Below the pieces are notes generated by a model. It was not told where the DNA came from. It did not search any database and was given only the letters and a program-made list of their open reading frames with translations. This document shows positions 51,063-62,987 of a stretch of DNA of 64,000 nt, in pieces. The first letter of the stretch is position 1, and each line of letters starts with the position of its first letter. The position numbers were made by a program, and so were the translations under genes. The stretch lies in assembly GCF_029688735.1 (NCBI RefSeq), contig NZ_JARULD010000004.1, positions 186,001-250,000 of the forward strand. Reading direction: 5' to 3'. This DNA comes from Qipengyuania flavescens (GTDB lineage Bacteria > Pseudomonadota > Alphaproteobacteria > Sphingomonadales > Sphingomonadaceae).

Positions 51063-52151
51063 ATGACCGATACCGCCAGCCACGGCCCGCTCACCGGCCT
51101 CAAGGTCGTCGAATTCCAAGGAATCGGGCCGGGCCCGCATGTCGCCATGCTACTCGCCGACATGGGGGCCGAGGTCGTGCGGATCGAGCGGCAGGGCTAC
51201 CAGCCGATGAACCCGGTGGTCGAACGCGCCCGGCACCGCGTCGCCGTTGATTTGAAAAGCGATGAGGGCAAGCAATTCTGCCGCGATGCGTTGGCCAAGG
51301 CCGACGTGCTGATCGAGGGATTTCGTCCGGGCGTGATGGAGCGCCTTGGCCTCGGTCCCGACGAGCTGCTCCAAGCCAACCCGCGCCTCGTCTATGGCCG
51401 CATGACCGGTTGGGGGCAGGAGGGGCCGCTGGCGCAGGCCGCTGGGCACGATCTCAATTATATCGCCATCACCGGCGCGCTCGATGCTATCGGCAAGAAG
51501 GGCGATTTGCCGATCCCGCCGCAGAATCTGGTCGGCGATTTCGGTGGCGGCTCGATGTATTGCGCGCTGGGCATTCTCGCCGCGCTCTACGAACGTGAAC
51601 GTAGCGGGAAGGGGCAGGTGGTCGACGCGGCGATCGTCGACGGCGTGACCAGCCTGATGAGCTTCTTCTTCGGCCAGCCGCCAAGTTCGATCCGCACGAC
51701 CGAGCGCGGCACCGGCCTGCTCGGCGGTGCGGCCCATTTCTATCGTTGCTACGAATGTGCGGACGGCAAAGAGATCAGCGTCGGCGCGATCGAACCGCAA
51801 TTCTATGCCGAGCTGCTCCAGCGCGCCGATGCGCCGGAGAAGTTGCGCGATGGGCAGATGAACCCGGCGAATTGGGACGACTACGCTGAAGACCTTGCCG
51901 CGATGTTCAAGACGAAGACGCAGGCCGAATGGGTCGAGCTGCTCGAAGGCACCGATGCCTGCTTCGCCCCGGTCGTGCCGATGGACGAGGCGCGCGAGCA
52001 TCCGCACATGAAGGCGCGCGAGGCCTATGTCGAACATGGCGGCCGCTGGCACACGGCGCCCGCGCCGCGTTTCGACCGGACGCCGAACACCATCCGCGAT
52101 GCGGCGGAAGACGGCGAAGAGGTGGTGGCGCGCTGGCGCGAAGGGAGCTAG
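51063..52151 (+). CDS. Alpha-methylacyl-CoA racemase (CaiB/BaiF family)
   Basis: A 362-residue family III CoA-transferase-fold protein. AAGHDLNYIAITGALDAIG with His129 and NLVGDFGGGSM with Asp159 match the catalytic pair of alpha-methylacyl-CoA racemases rather than CoA transferases. It would epimerise 2-methyl-branched acyl-CoA for beta-oxidation. GAGGAGAG precedes the ATG at 51063. An aldehyde dehydrogenase gene follows at 26 bp and a MaoC gene after that. Confidence 0.9.
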   Translation: MTDTASHGPLTGLKVVEFQGIGPGPHVAMLLADMGAEVVRIERQGYQPMNPVVERARHRVAVDLKSDEGKQFCRDALAKADVLIEGFRPGVMERLGLGPDELLQANPRLVYGRMTGWGQEGPLAQAAGHDLNYIAITGALDAIGKKGDLPIPPQNLVGDFGGGSMYCALGILAALYERERSGKGQVVDAAIVDGVTSLMSFFFGQPPSSIRTTERGTGLLGGAAHFYRCYECADGKEISVGAIEPQFYAELLQRADAPEKLRDGQMNPANWDDYAEDLAAMFKTKTQAEWVELLEGTDACFAPVVPMDEAREHPHMKAREAYVEHGGRWHTAPAPRFDRTPNTIRDAAEDGEEVVARWREGS

Positions 52152-52177
52152 TGGCTGCGCGCATAGAGGAGATACCC

Positions 52178-53596
52178 ATGCGCGACTGCACCAAGTTCTA
52201 CATCGACGGCCAGTGGGTCAACCCGGTCACCGAGAACCCCCAGCCGGTCGAGAACCCGGCGACCGAGGAAACCATCGGCCACATCAGCTTCGGCACCAAG
52301 GCCGATGTCGACAAGGCCGTCGCCGCGGCACGCCGAGCGTTCGAAAGCTTCTCGCAGACGAGCAAGGAAGAGCGCCTGACGCTGCTGCGCGCGATCCAGG
52401 CCGAAATCGAGAACCGCAAGGAAGAGCTCGCGACAGCGGTCAGCGACGAAATGGGTGCACCGATGAGCCTCGCCAACGGACCGCATGTCGGCCTGCTCGC
52501 CGGGCACTGCGCCAAGGCTATTGAAGTGCTCGAAGGGTTTGCGTTCGAGCGGCAGGATGGTCCGACCCTCCACGTCTGGGAACCGATCGGCGTGGTCGGC
52601 ATGATCACGCCGTGGAACTGGCCGCTCAACCAGATCGCCTGCAAGGTCTTCCCCGCGCTGGCGACCGGCAACACCATGGTGCTCAAGCCGAGCGAGATCG
52701 CGCCGTTCAACGCCTATATCTTTGCCGAGATCATGGATGCGGCCGGCGTTCCGGCAGGCGTTTTCAACCTCGTCAACGGCGACGGGCCGGGTGTGGGCGA
52801 GGCCATCAGCGGCCATCCCGATATCGACATGGTCAGCTTCACCGGCTCGACCCGCGCGGGTGTGCTGATTGCCAAGAACGCGGCCGACACGGTGAAGCGC
52901 GTCGCGCAGGAACTGGGCGGCAAGAGCCCGAACATCGTGCTCGACGACAGCGCTTTTGCCAAGTCGGTGGCCAAGGGGACCGTCGGCATGATGGGCAATT
53001 CGGGCCAGACCTGCACCGCCCCCAGCCGCATGTTGGTGCCGCATGCGCGCATGGAAGAAGCCAAGGCCGCCGCAAAGGAAGCCGCCGAGGGCGTGGTGCC
53101 CGGCGATCCGAAAGGCAATGCCGCTATCGGCCCGGTCGTCAGCCGCACGCAGTGGGACAAAATTCAGGGCCTGATCGAGAAAGGCATCGAGGAAGGCGCC
53201 ACGCTGGTCGCAGGCGGCCCCGGCAAGCCCGAGGGGCTGGAGACCGGCCACTACGTCAAGCCGACCGTGTTCGCCGATGTCGATAACGACATGACTATCG
53301 CCCGCGAGGAAATCTTCGGACCCGTGCTGACCATCATCGGCTATAAGGATTACGACGACGCGATCCGGATCGCCAACGACACCGAATACGGCCTCGCCAG
53401 CGCGATTACGGGCGAGGACATCGAACAGGCCCGCAGCCTCGCCAAGCGCATCCGCGCCGGCCGGGTGGCGATCAATGGCGGCTACGACATGAATGCGGCT
53501 TTCGGCGGCTACAAGAAGTCGGGCAACGGCCGCGAATGGGGCGAGTGGGGCTTCCACGATTTCCTCGAAGTGAAAGCCGTGATGGGGCATAGCTGA
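52178..53596 (+). CDS. Aldehyde dehydrogenase family protein
   Basis: A 472-residue NAD(P)-dependent aldehyde dehydrogenase. It has [16 protein letters not shown] (cofactor site), [10 protein letters not shown], the base in [12 protein letters not shown] and the nucleophile in [12 protein letters not shown], followed by [10 protein letters not shown]. The substrate is unknown; its place between a racemase and a MaoC hydratase suggests aldehydes from branched or aromatic acid breakdown. AGAGGA lies before the ATG. The stop shares one base with the next start. Confidence 0.94.
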   Translation: MRDCTKFYIDGQWVNPVTENPQPVENPATEETIGHISFGTKADVDKAVAAARRAFESFSQTSKEERLTLLRAIQAEIENRKEELATAVSDEMGAPMSLANGPHVGLLAGHCAKAIEVLEGFAFERQDGPTLHVWEPIGVVGMITPWNWPLNQIACKVFPALATGNTMVLKPSEIAPFNAYIFAEIMDAAGVPAGVFNLVNGDGPGVGEAISGHPDIDMVSFTGSTRAGVLIAKNAADTVKRVAQELGGKSPNIVLDDSAFAKSVAKGTVGMMGNSGQTCTAPSRMLVPHARMEEAKAAAKEAAEGVVPGDPKGNAAIGPVVSRTQWDKIQGLIEKGIEEGATLVAGGPGKPEGLETGHYVKPTVFADVDNDMTIAREEIFGPVLTIIGYKDYDDAIRIANDTEYGLASAITGEDIEQARSLAKRIRAGRVAINGGYDMNAAFGGYKKSGNGREWGEWGFHDFLEVKAVMGHS

Positions 53597-54048
53597 TGGC
53601 GGGCCGGCATTTCGACGAATGGCAGGTCGGCGACCGGATCGAGCACGAGATTCGGCGCACCGTCACCGAGACGGATAATCTGCTCTTCACCACCATGACT
53701 CACAATCCGCAGCCGTTGCATCTCGATGCCGAAGCGGCGAAGGACAGCGAGTTCGGCCAGATCCTCGTCAACGGCACCTTCACATTCTCGCTGATGGTGG
53801 GGCTGTCCGTGGGGGACACCACACTCGGCACGCTGGTCGCCAATCTCGGTTACGACAAGCTGGTGATGCCCAAACCCGTGTTCATCGGCGATACCCTGCA
53901 TGCGACGAGCGAGGTGATCGGCCTGCGCGAAAGCAAGTCGCGCCCCGGATCGGGCATCGTCACTTTCGTGCATGAGGCGATCAACCAGCGCGGCGAGGTC
54001 GTCTGCCGGTGCGAGCGTTCGGCGTTGCTGAAGTCCGCAGCTGCCTGA
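53596..54048 (+). CDS. MaoC family (R)-hydratase
   Basis: A 150-residue hot-dog-fold protein. The hydratase-2 motif region reads [24 protein letters not shown], with the catalytic Asp/Asn and His positions visible, then [17 protein letters not shown] and [13 protein letters not shown]. It probably hydrates a trans-enoyl-CoA. It overlaps the aldehyde dehydrogenase stop by one base (TGATG), so the three-gene unit is tightly coupled. Confidence 0.92.
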   Translation: MAGRHFDEWQVGDRIEHEIRRTVTETDNLLFTTMTHNPQPLHLDAEAAKDSEFGQILVNGTFTFSLMVGLSVGDTTLGTLVANLGYDKLVMPKPVFIGDTLHATSEVIGLRESKSRPGSGIVTFVHEAINQRGEVVCRCERSALLKSAAA

Positions 54049-54099
54049 CAGCGAACACTTTTTCGCTTCTCGCACGTTGAGGGCGTTGAGGAGAGCAGG

Positions 54100-54756
54100 A
54101 TGAATAAGGAGGAGCCCGAGGGCGTCGAGGAAGTCCTCGGGCAGCTCGACGACCTGACGACGAAGTCGGGCAAGGTTTGCATCAGCGACGTACTCGACGA
54201 TTTCGGCGGGCGCAGCTTCGGCCCGTTCATCATGCTGCCGGCTCTGCTGGAGCTTACTCCGGTGGGCGGAATACCCGGCGTCCCGACCTTCCTGGCCGCA
54301 CTCATCGCGCTCGTCGCCGTCCAGTTGCTCATCGGCAAGGAGCACATATGGATGCCCGGCTTTCTCCAGAACCGGGCGGTCGAGAGCAAGAAACTGCACA
54401 AGGGAATCGCTAAGCTGCGTGGTGTCGCGCACTGGCTCGACGAGCACAGCCACGGGCGGCTAAAACCGATGACGCAGGGCGTGTGGGTCAAGATCGCCGC
54501 GCTTGTGGTGATCCTGCTGTGCATGACCGTCCCGCCGCTCGAAGTCCTTCCGTTTGCCAGTAGCGGACCCATGCTGGCGATTGCCGCCATCGGCCTGGCA
54601 CTGACAGTGCGCGACGGCGTCGTCATGCTGATTGCCCTGGCGCTCGGCATCGCAGCGATCGGAGGAGGGACGTATTACTATTACACCTCCGACGAAGAAG
54701 AGGGCGGCGGCCAGACGGCGATGGCTCCCATTGTGATCGAGCATCTCTCTGCCTGA
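54100..54756 (+). CDS. ExoD family exopolysaccharide-related membrane protein
   Basis: A 218-residue inner-membrane protein with four or five hydrophobic segments. [32 protein letters not shown] is the ExoD signature, and the second half has [31 protein letters not shown]. ExoD was found through exopolysaccharide and alkaline-tolerance effects in rhizobia; the mechanism is unknown. It ends in an acidic tail. The nearest upstream gene (MaoC) is 51 bp away. Confidence 0.9.
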   Translation: MNKEEPEGVEEVLGQLDDLTTKSGKVCISDVLDDFGGRSFGPFIMLPALLELTPVGGIPGVPTFLAALIALVAVQLLIGKEHIWMPGFLQNRAVESKKLHKGIAKLRGVAHWLDEHSHGRLKPMTQGVWVKIAALVVILLCMTVPPLEVLPFASSGPMLAIAAIGLALTVRDGVVMLIALALGIAAIGGGTYYYYTSDEEEGGGQTAMAPIVIEHLSA

Positions 54757-54836
54757 GAGCGAAAATATCGCGGGCGCAGTCAACTTGCCATTCACCGCAG
54801 CGATCCTACATTACCGGCGATGAAAGGATTCCGCGC

Positions 54837-56795
<1,959 letters not shown>

Positions 56796-56878
56796 CAGGA
56801 TCTGTGCTGGCGTTTAGCCGGTGTTCAGCAGACATCATGAAAGGCTCCGTTCGTGGTGTTGGGACGGATCCTTTTTCT

Positions 56879-57262
56879 ATGCGAACATATCTCCTGGCCG
56901 GTCTCGGCCTGCTGGCATTTACAACTTCGGCGAGCGCAGGGCCGGCCGATGTGAATGCGCAAGCATTTTACGCCGATGCACAGCAACTCATGGGGAAGGG
57001 CATGCGCGCGATGTTCGACAAGCGGACCAAGCCGCGCATGGCGCAGCTCAAGGCCGCAGCAGAACTGGCCAAGGCCGAGAACGAACGGGCGACTGCCATG
57101 GGCCAGCCCATCTATTGCGTCAGCGATGCGGAGCGAAAGATGGGGCTTAATGCCAATGCTGTCGTAGCAATGCTCGGCGCAGTACCGGAGAGTGACCGAC
57201 GGCGTATGACGCTGGCGCACGCATGGCGCGCCGCGCTGATTCGTAAATACCCCTGCCGGTGA
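56879..57262 (+). CDS. Small secreted protein, possibly Rap1a/Tai-like
   Basis: A 127-residue exported protein: signal peptide 1-20 (ending SASAG), a helical middle part, and two Cys (PIYCVSDAERKMGL; RKYPC at the C terminus) that could form a disulfide. The pattern YCV then an Ala-rich helix and yPC recalls Rap1a/Tai immunity-type domains, but the match is weak. ATG 56879 is used; ATG 56837 is also in frame. It is 83 bp after ftsH. Confidence 0.6.
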   Translation: MRTYLLAGLGLLAFTTSASAGPADVNAQAFYADAQQLMGKGMRAMFDKRTKPRMAQLKAAAELAKAENERATAMGQPIYCVSDAERKMGLNANAVVAMLGAVPESDRRRMTLAHAWRAALIRKYPCR

Positions 57263-57337
57263 TCGCTGCTCCCGGAAACGCGACGGGCAATTCGCGCGTT
57301 ATGGGGTCAGAACACCACGATTGATGAGGATATCGCC

Positions 57338-57619
57338 ATGAACCGTCTCGCCATTGCCAGCCTTGCCGCCGTCGCTCTCGCAGGCACTGCTGCTTGCTCC
57401 GAGCAGACCCAGCAGGATGCCGCGCGCACAGCCGATCTCGTCGAGGACGATGCGCAGGCAAACCTCGAAGTTGCCGGGGAAGCGATCGAGGAAGGGGCGA
57501 TCGAAGCCTCCGACGCGGTGAGCGAGGGAGCGGCAAATCTGCGCGACAATCTTGAGACTGGCGACACCGAGGAACCCGGCCCGGCGCCGATCACCGGCGG
57601 CGAACCGGCGCGGGACTAG
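57338..57619 (+). CDS. Small acidic lipoprotein
   Basis: A 93-residue exported protein with lipobox GTAAC near residue 20 and a Glu/Asp/Ala-rich mature part (DAQANLEVAGEAIEEGAIEASDAV) that should form an amphipathic helix. It resembles entericidin-like or YtxH-like small envelope lipoproteins only in composition. GAGG lies eight bases before the ATG. It ends in a 4-bp overlap with the convergent DUF3667 gene. Confidence 0.7.
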   Translation: MNRLAIASLAAVALAGTAACSEQTQQDAARTADLVEDDAQANLEVAGEAIEEGAIEASDAVSEGAANLRDNLETGDTEEPGPAPITGGEPARD

Positions 57620-58695
57620 AACGCGCCCAGTAGCAGCAGAAGCTGAAGGAACAGCAGGGCGATGAGGTTGATGAAGACCATGAGCACCGCCAGCCGCCAA
57701 ATCGCCGATCTGCGGCGCAGGGCGTATGCTCCGCGCAGATGCTTGTAGATATGGATCGGAGGGATGAAGGCGATCATCGTGCCATAAAGCCATTCTGGCG
57801 CGCCGACCTTCACCAGCACCGAGATGACGATGAATAGCAGCGACATGAAGGCGATCGAGTAGGTTACGAATATCGCGTGGTCGTAAGCGCCGAAGCGTCG
57901 CTTCCAGAAGAAGAGCAGCCACACGAACGGGACCGAGAGGGGGATTAGCAGCCAGCTGAATTTATAGCTGTTGGCTTGCAGCTTGTAGAGCATGAGACCG
58001 GGATTGCTGCGCCATTTCTTGACGATCCCTTGATCGATCAAATCGATACCGGTCAGGTTGATCGACTGGCTCTGCCGGTTTCCGTCCTTGTCGCGGAAAG
58101 CATAATTCTCGCCTGCGTCGATGGCCTCGATGGCCGTGGTCAGGCCGGCGATTTCATCCTCGATCTCGGCGAGGCGTTCCGGATTGCTTTCGCCACGGGT
58201 GCTGCGTTCCTGCTCGAGCGCGGCTCTAGCCTCGACCGCCTGTCCCCGCGCCGAAAAACCAACCTGATCGATATCGCTCGGCGCGGTCAGGCCGAGGACC
58301 TGGAACACGGCGAACATCAGGAAGATCGAGAACAGGAACAGCGCCATCGGGCTGACGAAGCGCTTGCGCTCCCCCTCGATATAGCGCCGGGTGAGCTCGC
58401 CGGGCTTGAACGCCAGCATCGGCAACGTCTTCCACGTTTTGCCTTCGAAATGCAGCGCACCGTGGAGCAGATCGTGCATGAATGCGCCGAGCGTGCGGTG
58501 CAGATGCGCTTTTTGCCCGCAAGAGTGGCAGTGACTGCCGATCAGCTCGGTGCCGCAATTGAGGCAGGCGCCTTCCGCGAAATGCCCATCCTCCAACTCG
58601 CGGTGTTCGGGCTGGGCCTCGCTGCCCTTGCCGACCGCCTTGGCGAATAGTCCGCCCTCTACGGCCGTGCCGAATGCGTCACCGATTTCGCTCAT
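57616..58695 (-). CDS. DUF3667 membrane protein with zinc ribbon
   Basis: A 359-residue protein. A zinc ribbon (CLNCGTELIGSHCHSCGQK, C-x2-C-x8-C-x2-C) is followed by TWKTLPMLAFKPGELTRRYIEGERKRFVSPMALFLFS, the DUF3667 signature, then a membrane segment, a charged periplasmic or cytoplasmic middle part (EARAALEQERSTR) and three or four C-terminal membrane segments. The function is unknown. The start at 58695 has GGAGG just upstream; an ATG at 58710 contains that site. Confidence 0.88.
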   Translation of the reverse strand: MSEIGDAFGTAVEGGLFAKAVGKGSEAQPEHRELEDGHFAEGACLNCGTELIGSHCHSCGQKAHLHRTLGAFMHDLLHGALHFEGKTWKTLPMLAFKPGELTRRYIEGERKRFVSPMALFLFSIFLMFAVFQVLGLTAPSDIDQVGFSARGQAVEARAALEQERSTRGESNPERLAEIEDEIAGLTTAIEAIDAGENYAFRDKDGNRQSQSINLTGIDLIDQGIVKKWRSNPGLMLYKLQANSYKFSWLLIPLSVPFVWLLFFWKRRFGAYDHAIFVTYSIAFMSLLFIVISVLVKVGAPEWLYGTMIAFIPPIHIYKHLRGAYALRRRSAIWRLAVLMVFINLIALLFLQLLLLLGAF

Positions 58696-58805
58696 GCCCA
58701 CCTCCGGCACCCGTCATAAGAAACGACGGGCTGGAGGTCATCCCCCAACTTCGACAGGAACATTTTGGGAACATCGCTGTTGGTTCGGCAAAGGAGAATT
58801 CCATC

Positions 58806-59039
58806 ATGACTGCAACGAAGCCAGCCGATCGACCCAAGACCGACCCCGTCTCCAATGCAGAGAAGGATCCCGACAACTGGACCACCGGCGATGAACGCAT
58901 GACCGGCGCGCAGGCGAGCTATCTCAAGACGCTGTGCGAAGAAGCCGGTTGCCCGGATCGCTACGATCCCGAGCTGACCAAGGCCGACGCATCGAAGATG
59001 ATCGACGAATTGCAGGCCGAAACCGGGCGCGGGCAATAA
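58806..59039 (+). CDS. DUF3072 family protein
   Basis: A 77-residue soluble protein (MTATKPADRPKTDPVSNAEK...). WTTGDERMTGAQASYLKTLCEEAG and LTKADASKMIDELQ define DUF3072, small stress-associated proteins that contain a SAP-like helix pair. AAGGAG is nine bases before the ATG. A bidirectional terminator follows at 59051. Confidence 0.88.
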   Translation: MTATKPADRPKTDPVSNAEKDPDNWTTGDERMTGAQASYLKTLCEEAGCPDRYDPELTKADASKMIDELQAETGRGQ

Positions 59040-59050
59040 ACTACAAACGA

Positions 59051-59077
59051 AAAAGGCCGCCCATGAGGCGGCCTTTT
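59051..59077. terminator. Bidirectional Rho-independent terminator
   Basis: GGCCGCC pairs with GGCGGCC around a 5-nt loop, with AAAA on the left and TTTT on the right, so it works for both the DUF3072 gene and the convergent rpoZ. Confidence 0.9.
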
Positions 59078-59100
59078 CATTCGTATCCTGTATTCTGCGA

Positions 59101-59445
59101 TCAGCCGTCGTAATCGGCGCCGATCGAGGTCGAGCGGGTCGGGGCCGAGGCAGTGATGCGCAGGGCTTCGGCCGACTGGCTGAGCGAGCCGACCTCATCG
59201 ATCTCGTCATCGTCGTCCGGCAGGATCTTCTGCAGATTGGTGACCGCTGCTTCCTGCAGGTCCTTCGGCTTGACCGACTGTTCGGCAATTTCGCGCAGGG
59301 CGACGACCGGGTTCTTGTCGCGATCGCGGTCGATGGTCAATTCCGCGCCGCCGGAAATCTCGCGCGCACGCTGGGCAGCCAGCAGGACGAGATCGAAACG
59401 GTTGGGGACCTTATCTACGCAGTCTTCGACGGTAACGCGCGCCAT
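59101..59445 (-). CDS. rpoZ: RNA polymerase omega subunit
   Basis: A 114-residue protein that stabilises the beta-prime subunit during polymerase assembly. The N-terminal [29 protein letters not shown] is the omega signature; the rest is an acidic, less conserved tail as in other alphaproteobacteria. The usual neighbour gene for (p)ppGpp synthesis/hydrolysis is not seen here. Confidence 0.96.
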   Translation of the reverse strand: MARVTVEDCVDKVPNRFDLVLLAAQRAREISGGAELTIDRDRDKNPVVALREIAEQSVKPKDLQEAAVTNLQKILPDDDDEIDEVGSLSQSAEALRITASAPTRSTSIGADYDG

Positions 59446-59557
59446 GGGGCACTCCGATGCAAATCAAGTGATTCCGGGAAAGAGCGCGACATAGGTACAG
59501 CATGGCTTCTCGTCAAGGAATTGCGCCGCGCCGCCAGCCGTTCTAGGCGAGTTCTGC

Positions 59558-60748
59558 ATGGGGAGCGATCAACTCTACGCGCAGCAGGATGCGCAGGTTG
59601 TCTGGCAGGACGACGAGCCCTTCCATGTCGAAGCGCAGGGGCATAGCCTCACCATCTACCCGGCAGGTGAAGACCGGCTCGAAGCGCTGGTGGAACTGAT
59701 AAACGGCGCGCAAAGCTCGCTCAGGCTGTTCTACTACATGTTCGTCGACGACGAGATCGGCACGCGCGTGCGCAACGCGCTGGTCGAGGCGGCCCGTCGC
59801 GGGGTATCGGTTTGTCTCATCGTCGATGGCTTCGGTGAGGATGTGGCCGACGATTTCTTCGATGGCTTCAAGGAGGCTGGCGGGCAATACGACCGCTTCA
59901 TGGCCAAATGGTCGCGCCGCGCGCTGATCCGCAATCACCAGAAGATGGCGATCGTCGACGAAAAAGTCGCGATGATCGGCGGCTTCAATATCGAGAAGGC
60001 CTATTTCGAAGGCCCGGAAGCGAACGGCTGGCACGATCTGGGCGTCAAGCTGGAAGGGCAAGCGGTCGAGCAGCTCCTCGCCTGGTGGGACGAGCTGGCC
60101 GATTGGGTGGCGCAGCCGCGCGCACAATTCCGCTCGATCGTGCGCAAGGTCACGCGATGGAGCCCACCCAAGGGCCCGGTGCGCCTGTTGATCGGCGGGC
60201 CGACCAAGGGCCTGTCCAGCTGGGCACGCTGCGTCTCGGAGGACCTCGGAAAGGGCGAACGGCTCGACATGGTGATGGCCTATTTCTCGCCATCGAAGAA
60301 AATGCTCCGGCGGATCGGAAACATCGCTCTGCGGGGCGAGGCGCGGCTGGTGATGGCCGCCAAGTCCGACAATGGCGCCACCATCGGCGCGACCCGCTCG
60401 CTCTATCACTACCTGCTCAACAAGAACGCCAAGATCTGGGAATTCCGCCCTTGCAAGCTGCACATGAAACTGCTGGTGATCGACGACGCCGTCTATCTCG
60501 GCAGCGCCAATTTCGACATGCGCAGCCTTTATGTGAACCTGGAACTGATGCTGCGGATCGAGGATGCGGACTTCGCCGATCGCATGCGCGACTTTATCGC
60601 GCAGCATCATACCGCGTCCAAACAGATCACACCGGAAGAGCACCGCAAGCATTCGACGCTGTGGAACCGCATCCGCTGGAACCTCAGCTGGTTCCTCGTC
60701 GCGGTGGTCGATTACAACGTGGCGCGCAGGCTGAACCTCGGTCTCTGA
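59558..60748 (+). CDS. Phospholipase D-like / cardiolipin synthase family protein
   Basis: A 396-residue protein with two HKD motifs: IRNHQKMAIVDEKVAMIGGFN and LHMKLLVIDDAVYLGSANFDMRS. This fits bacterial cardiolipin synthases and related phosphatidyltransferases. It lacks the N-terminal membrane segments of ClsA, so it resembles the ClsB/C branch. It starts at ATG 59558 without a strong ribosome site. Confidence 0.9.
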   Translation: MGSDQLYAQQDAQVVWQDDEPFHVEAQGHSLTIYPAGEDRLEALVELINGAQSSLRLFYYMFVDDEIGTRVRNALVEAARRGVSVCLIVDGFGEDVADDFFDGFKEAGGQYDRFMAKWSRRALIRNHQKMAIVDEKVAMIGGFNIEKAYFEGPEANGWHDLGVKLEGQAVEQLLAWWDELADWVAQPRAQFRSIVRKVTRWSPPKGPVRLLIGGPTKGLSSWARCVSEDLGKGERLDMVMAYFSPSKKMLRRIGNIALRGEARLVMAAKSDNGATIGATRSLYHYLLNKNAKIWEFRPCKLHMKLLVIDDAVYLGSANFDMRSLYVNLELMLRIEDADFADRMRDFIAQHHTASKQITPEEHRKHSTLWNRIRWNLSWFLVAVVDYNVARRLNLGL

Positions 60749-60805
60749 CCTTCTGCGGAACGAGCGGCGACGCTGGGGCGTAGCCTAACCGTGAAGGAGA
60801 ATTCG

Positions 60806-61348
60806 ATGCGTATTTTCATGCTGCCCGTCCTTGTCGGCGCCGTCGTTGGTTGTGCCGAGCCGGTCGAAGAGGATGAGGGCGCGATCGAACAGCCAGTTCC
60901 GATGACATCGGTCGACGCGCCGGCGAATACGCTTCCGCTGGTGCCTGGCGTTGTAAGTGAGACGATGCGGAGCGAGGCGAACCTCGTCTCCGACCTCGGA
61001 TGTGTTTTCCGCCGCGGCGAAGAAACCCTGCTGGCCGCCGCAGCGAATTCGGTCTCTGCCGAAAGCGCGGAGGCGCTGATCGTACTGGACGGCAGTCCCG
61101 TCGAACTCGAAATGAATGGCGGGGGCGGTTACAATACGTTGAGCCGCGGAGCCAGTTTCGCAGGCCCCGATGGACTTGAAGTCGAAGTAGAAGTCCGCGC
61201 CTCTGCACCCGTAAGCGAGACGCCGGCACCCGTCGTGGCGGAACCGAACTTTACCGGAAGCCTGAATCTCAGACGCGGCTCGCAGACCGTGACTTTGGAA
61301 GGTATCTACAATTGCGGGATCGATGCGGTGGACGAACCTCAGTCGTAA
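60806..61348 (+). CDS. Lipoprotein of unknown function
   Basis: A 180-residue exported protein; lipobox VVGC predicts lipidation at Cys16. After an acidic, Pro-rich linker there is a beta-rich domain (ANLVSDLGCVFRRGEETLLAAAAN; ALIVLDGSPVELEMNGGGGYN; LRRGSQTVTLEGIYNCG) with two Cys that may pair. Function unknown. ATG 60806 has GGAG six bases upstream. The 3' end overlaps the convergent dnaB by 10 bp. Confidence 0.75.
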   Translation: MRIFMLPVLVGAVVGCAEPVEEDEGAIEQPVPMTSVDAPANTLPLVPGVVSETMRSEANLVSDLGCVFRRGEETLLAAAANSVSAESAEALIVLDGSPVELEMNGGGGYNTLSRGASFAGPDGLEVEVEVRASAPVSETPAPVVAEPNFTGSLNLRRGSQTVTLEGIYNCGIDAVDEPQS

Positions 61349-62859
61349 TCCTCGTAATTGCGCACGTCGGGGCTGCTGAACTTGGTATATTCGCTGTGGA
61401 ACAATAGCGGCACGTTACCGGTCGAGCCGTGACGCTGCTTGGCGACGATCAGCGTCGCCTTGTTGACCAGCTCCAGATGGCGGGCCTCCCATTCGGCATA
61501 TTTCATCCGCACTTCTTCGGAGGAGGTTTCGTCCGGCGTGTCGGGCTTGGTGGCGTTGTGATAATATTCGGCGCGGAAAATGAACCACACCATGTCGGCA
61601 TCCTGTTCGATCGAGCCGGATTCGCGCAGATCGGCGAGTTGCGGACGCTTGTCCTCGCGCTGTTCGACTTGGCGCGAAAGCTGCGAAAGGGCGATCACCG
61701 GCACATGCAGCTCCTTGGCGAGCGTCTTGAGACCGCGGCTGATTTCCGAAATCTCGTTCACCCGGTTGTCGCTCGCGCGGCCCGAGCCCTGCAGCAGCTG
61801 CAGGTAATCGACAACCACAAGCCCGATATCGTGCCGCCGCTTCAGCCGCCGCGCCCGCGTGCGCAACGCGCCGATCGTCAGCGCAGGCGTGTCGTCGATA
61901 TACAGGGGAAGGTCTGTCAGTTCCTGACTGGCGAATGACAGGCGCTGGAACTCCTCGCGGCTGAGTTTGCCCGAGCGCAGCTTCTCGCTGGAGATTTCCG
62001 CCTGTTCCGCGAGGATACGCGTAGCAAGCTGGTCGGCGCTCATTTCCAGGCTGAAGAAGGCCACGCCTGCGCCGGGCGAATCCGCGCGGTCGATCCCGTC
62101 GCGCTCGTCGCGCATCAGACGCGAGGCGGCGTTGAAGGCGATATTGGTCGCAAGCGAGGTCTTGCCCATCGCCGGACGACCCGCGAGAATCACGAGGTCC
62201 GAATTATGGAGCCCGCTGGTCTTGTCGTTGATCGTGTCGAGGCCGGTGGTCTTGCCGGAAAACCTCCCGCCCGAATTCATCGCCGCCTGCACCACCTGCA
62301 GCGCGCCGAACGCGGCAGTGCGGAAGCTTTGCGCCTCGCTGCCGGTGCTCGCCCCTTCGGCCACGCGGTAGAGATCGGCCTCGGCCTGCTCGATCTTGCG
62401 GAGCGGCTCGACCTCGTCCGACGTGTCGAGCGCCCCTTCGACCAGCGTGCGGCCGACGCTGACCAGCTGACGCAGCAAAGCGAGATCGTAAATCTGGTCG
62501 GCCAGTTCGCGCGGGTGCAGCAGGCCCTGGCCGTCGGCGGTAAGCTGCGCCAGATAGGTCGTGCCGCCAAGCTGTCTGAGCGCTTCGTCGCTCTCGAAAT
62601 AGGGCTTGAGCGTGACCGGCGTCGCGACCGAATTGCGGTCGAGCAGCTTGAGCACCCGTTCGTAAATGCGCTGGTGCACCGGCTCGTGGAAATGATCGGG
62701 GACCAGCGGCGTCGTCAGTTCCTCGATCACCTTGTTGTCGATTAGCACGGCGCCGAGAAACGCCGCCTCCGCTTCGAGGTTGGCGGGCAGCTGCGTGCCC
62801 TTGTCCGCCTTGTCGGCAGTCGAATCGTCGGCGGGGAAGAGGAGATCGGTATCGGCCAT
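61339..62859 (-). CDS. dnaB: Replicative DNA helicase DnaB
   Basis: Hexameric fork helicase (506 aa). The N-terminal domain begins LPANLEAEAAFLGAVLIDN. The RecA-like domain has Walker A GRPAMGKTS, Walker B VVVDYLQLLQG, and the C-terminal DLRESGSIEQDADMVWFIFR. No intein interrupts the P-loop. The start at 62859 (MADTDLLFP) is used; the frame is open to 62985. It is divergent from the UPF0262 gene. Confidence 0.97.
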   Translation of the reverse strand: MADTDLLFPADDSTADKADKGTQLPANLEAEAAFLGAVLIDNKVIEELTTPLVPDHFHEPVHQRIYERVLKLLDRNSVATPVTLKPYFESDEALRQLGGTTYLAQLTADGQGLLHPRELADQIYDLALLRQLVSVGRTLVEGALDTSDEVEPLRKIEQAEADLYRVAEGASTGSEAQSFRTAAFGALQVVQAAMNSGGRFSGKTTGLDTINDKTSGLHNSDLVILAGRPAMGKTSLATNIAFNAASRLMRDERDGIDRADSPGAGVAFFSLEMSADQLATRILAEQAEISSEKLRSGKLSREEFQRLSFASQELTDLPLYIDDTPALTIGALRTRARRLKRRHDIGLVVVDYLQLLQGSGRASDNRVNEISEISRGLKTLAKELHVPVIALSQLSRQVEQREDKRPQLADLRESGSIEQDADMVWFIFRAEYYHNATKPDTPDETSSEEVRMKYAEWEARHLELVNKATLIVAKQRHGSTGNVPLLFHSEYTKFSSPDVRNYEDYD

Positions 62860-62987
62860 CGGGCTCTGATGACGGGCGGGCACCCCTGCTGGCAAGTTGC
62901 AATGCAGCCACTTGCGCTGTGGATATCGGGGACTATTCGCCAAGCCCTTGCCCCGGCCCGCATAAACCTGCGAAAGCGGGCGCAAGC

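Noticed and set aside
54051..54068. Short hairpin AGCGAA-CACTTT-TTCGCT after the MaoC gene
   Set aside because: Six pairs and no T-tract are too little for a terminator call.
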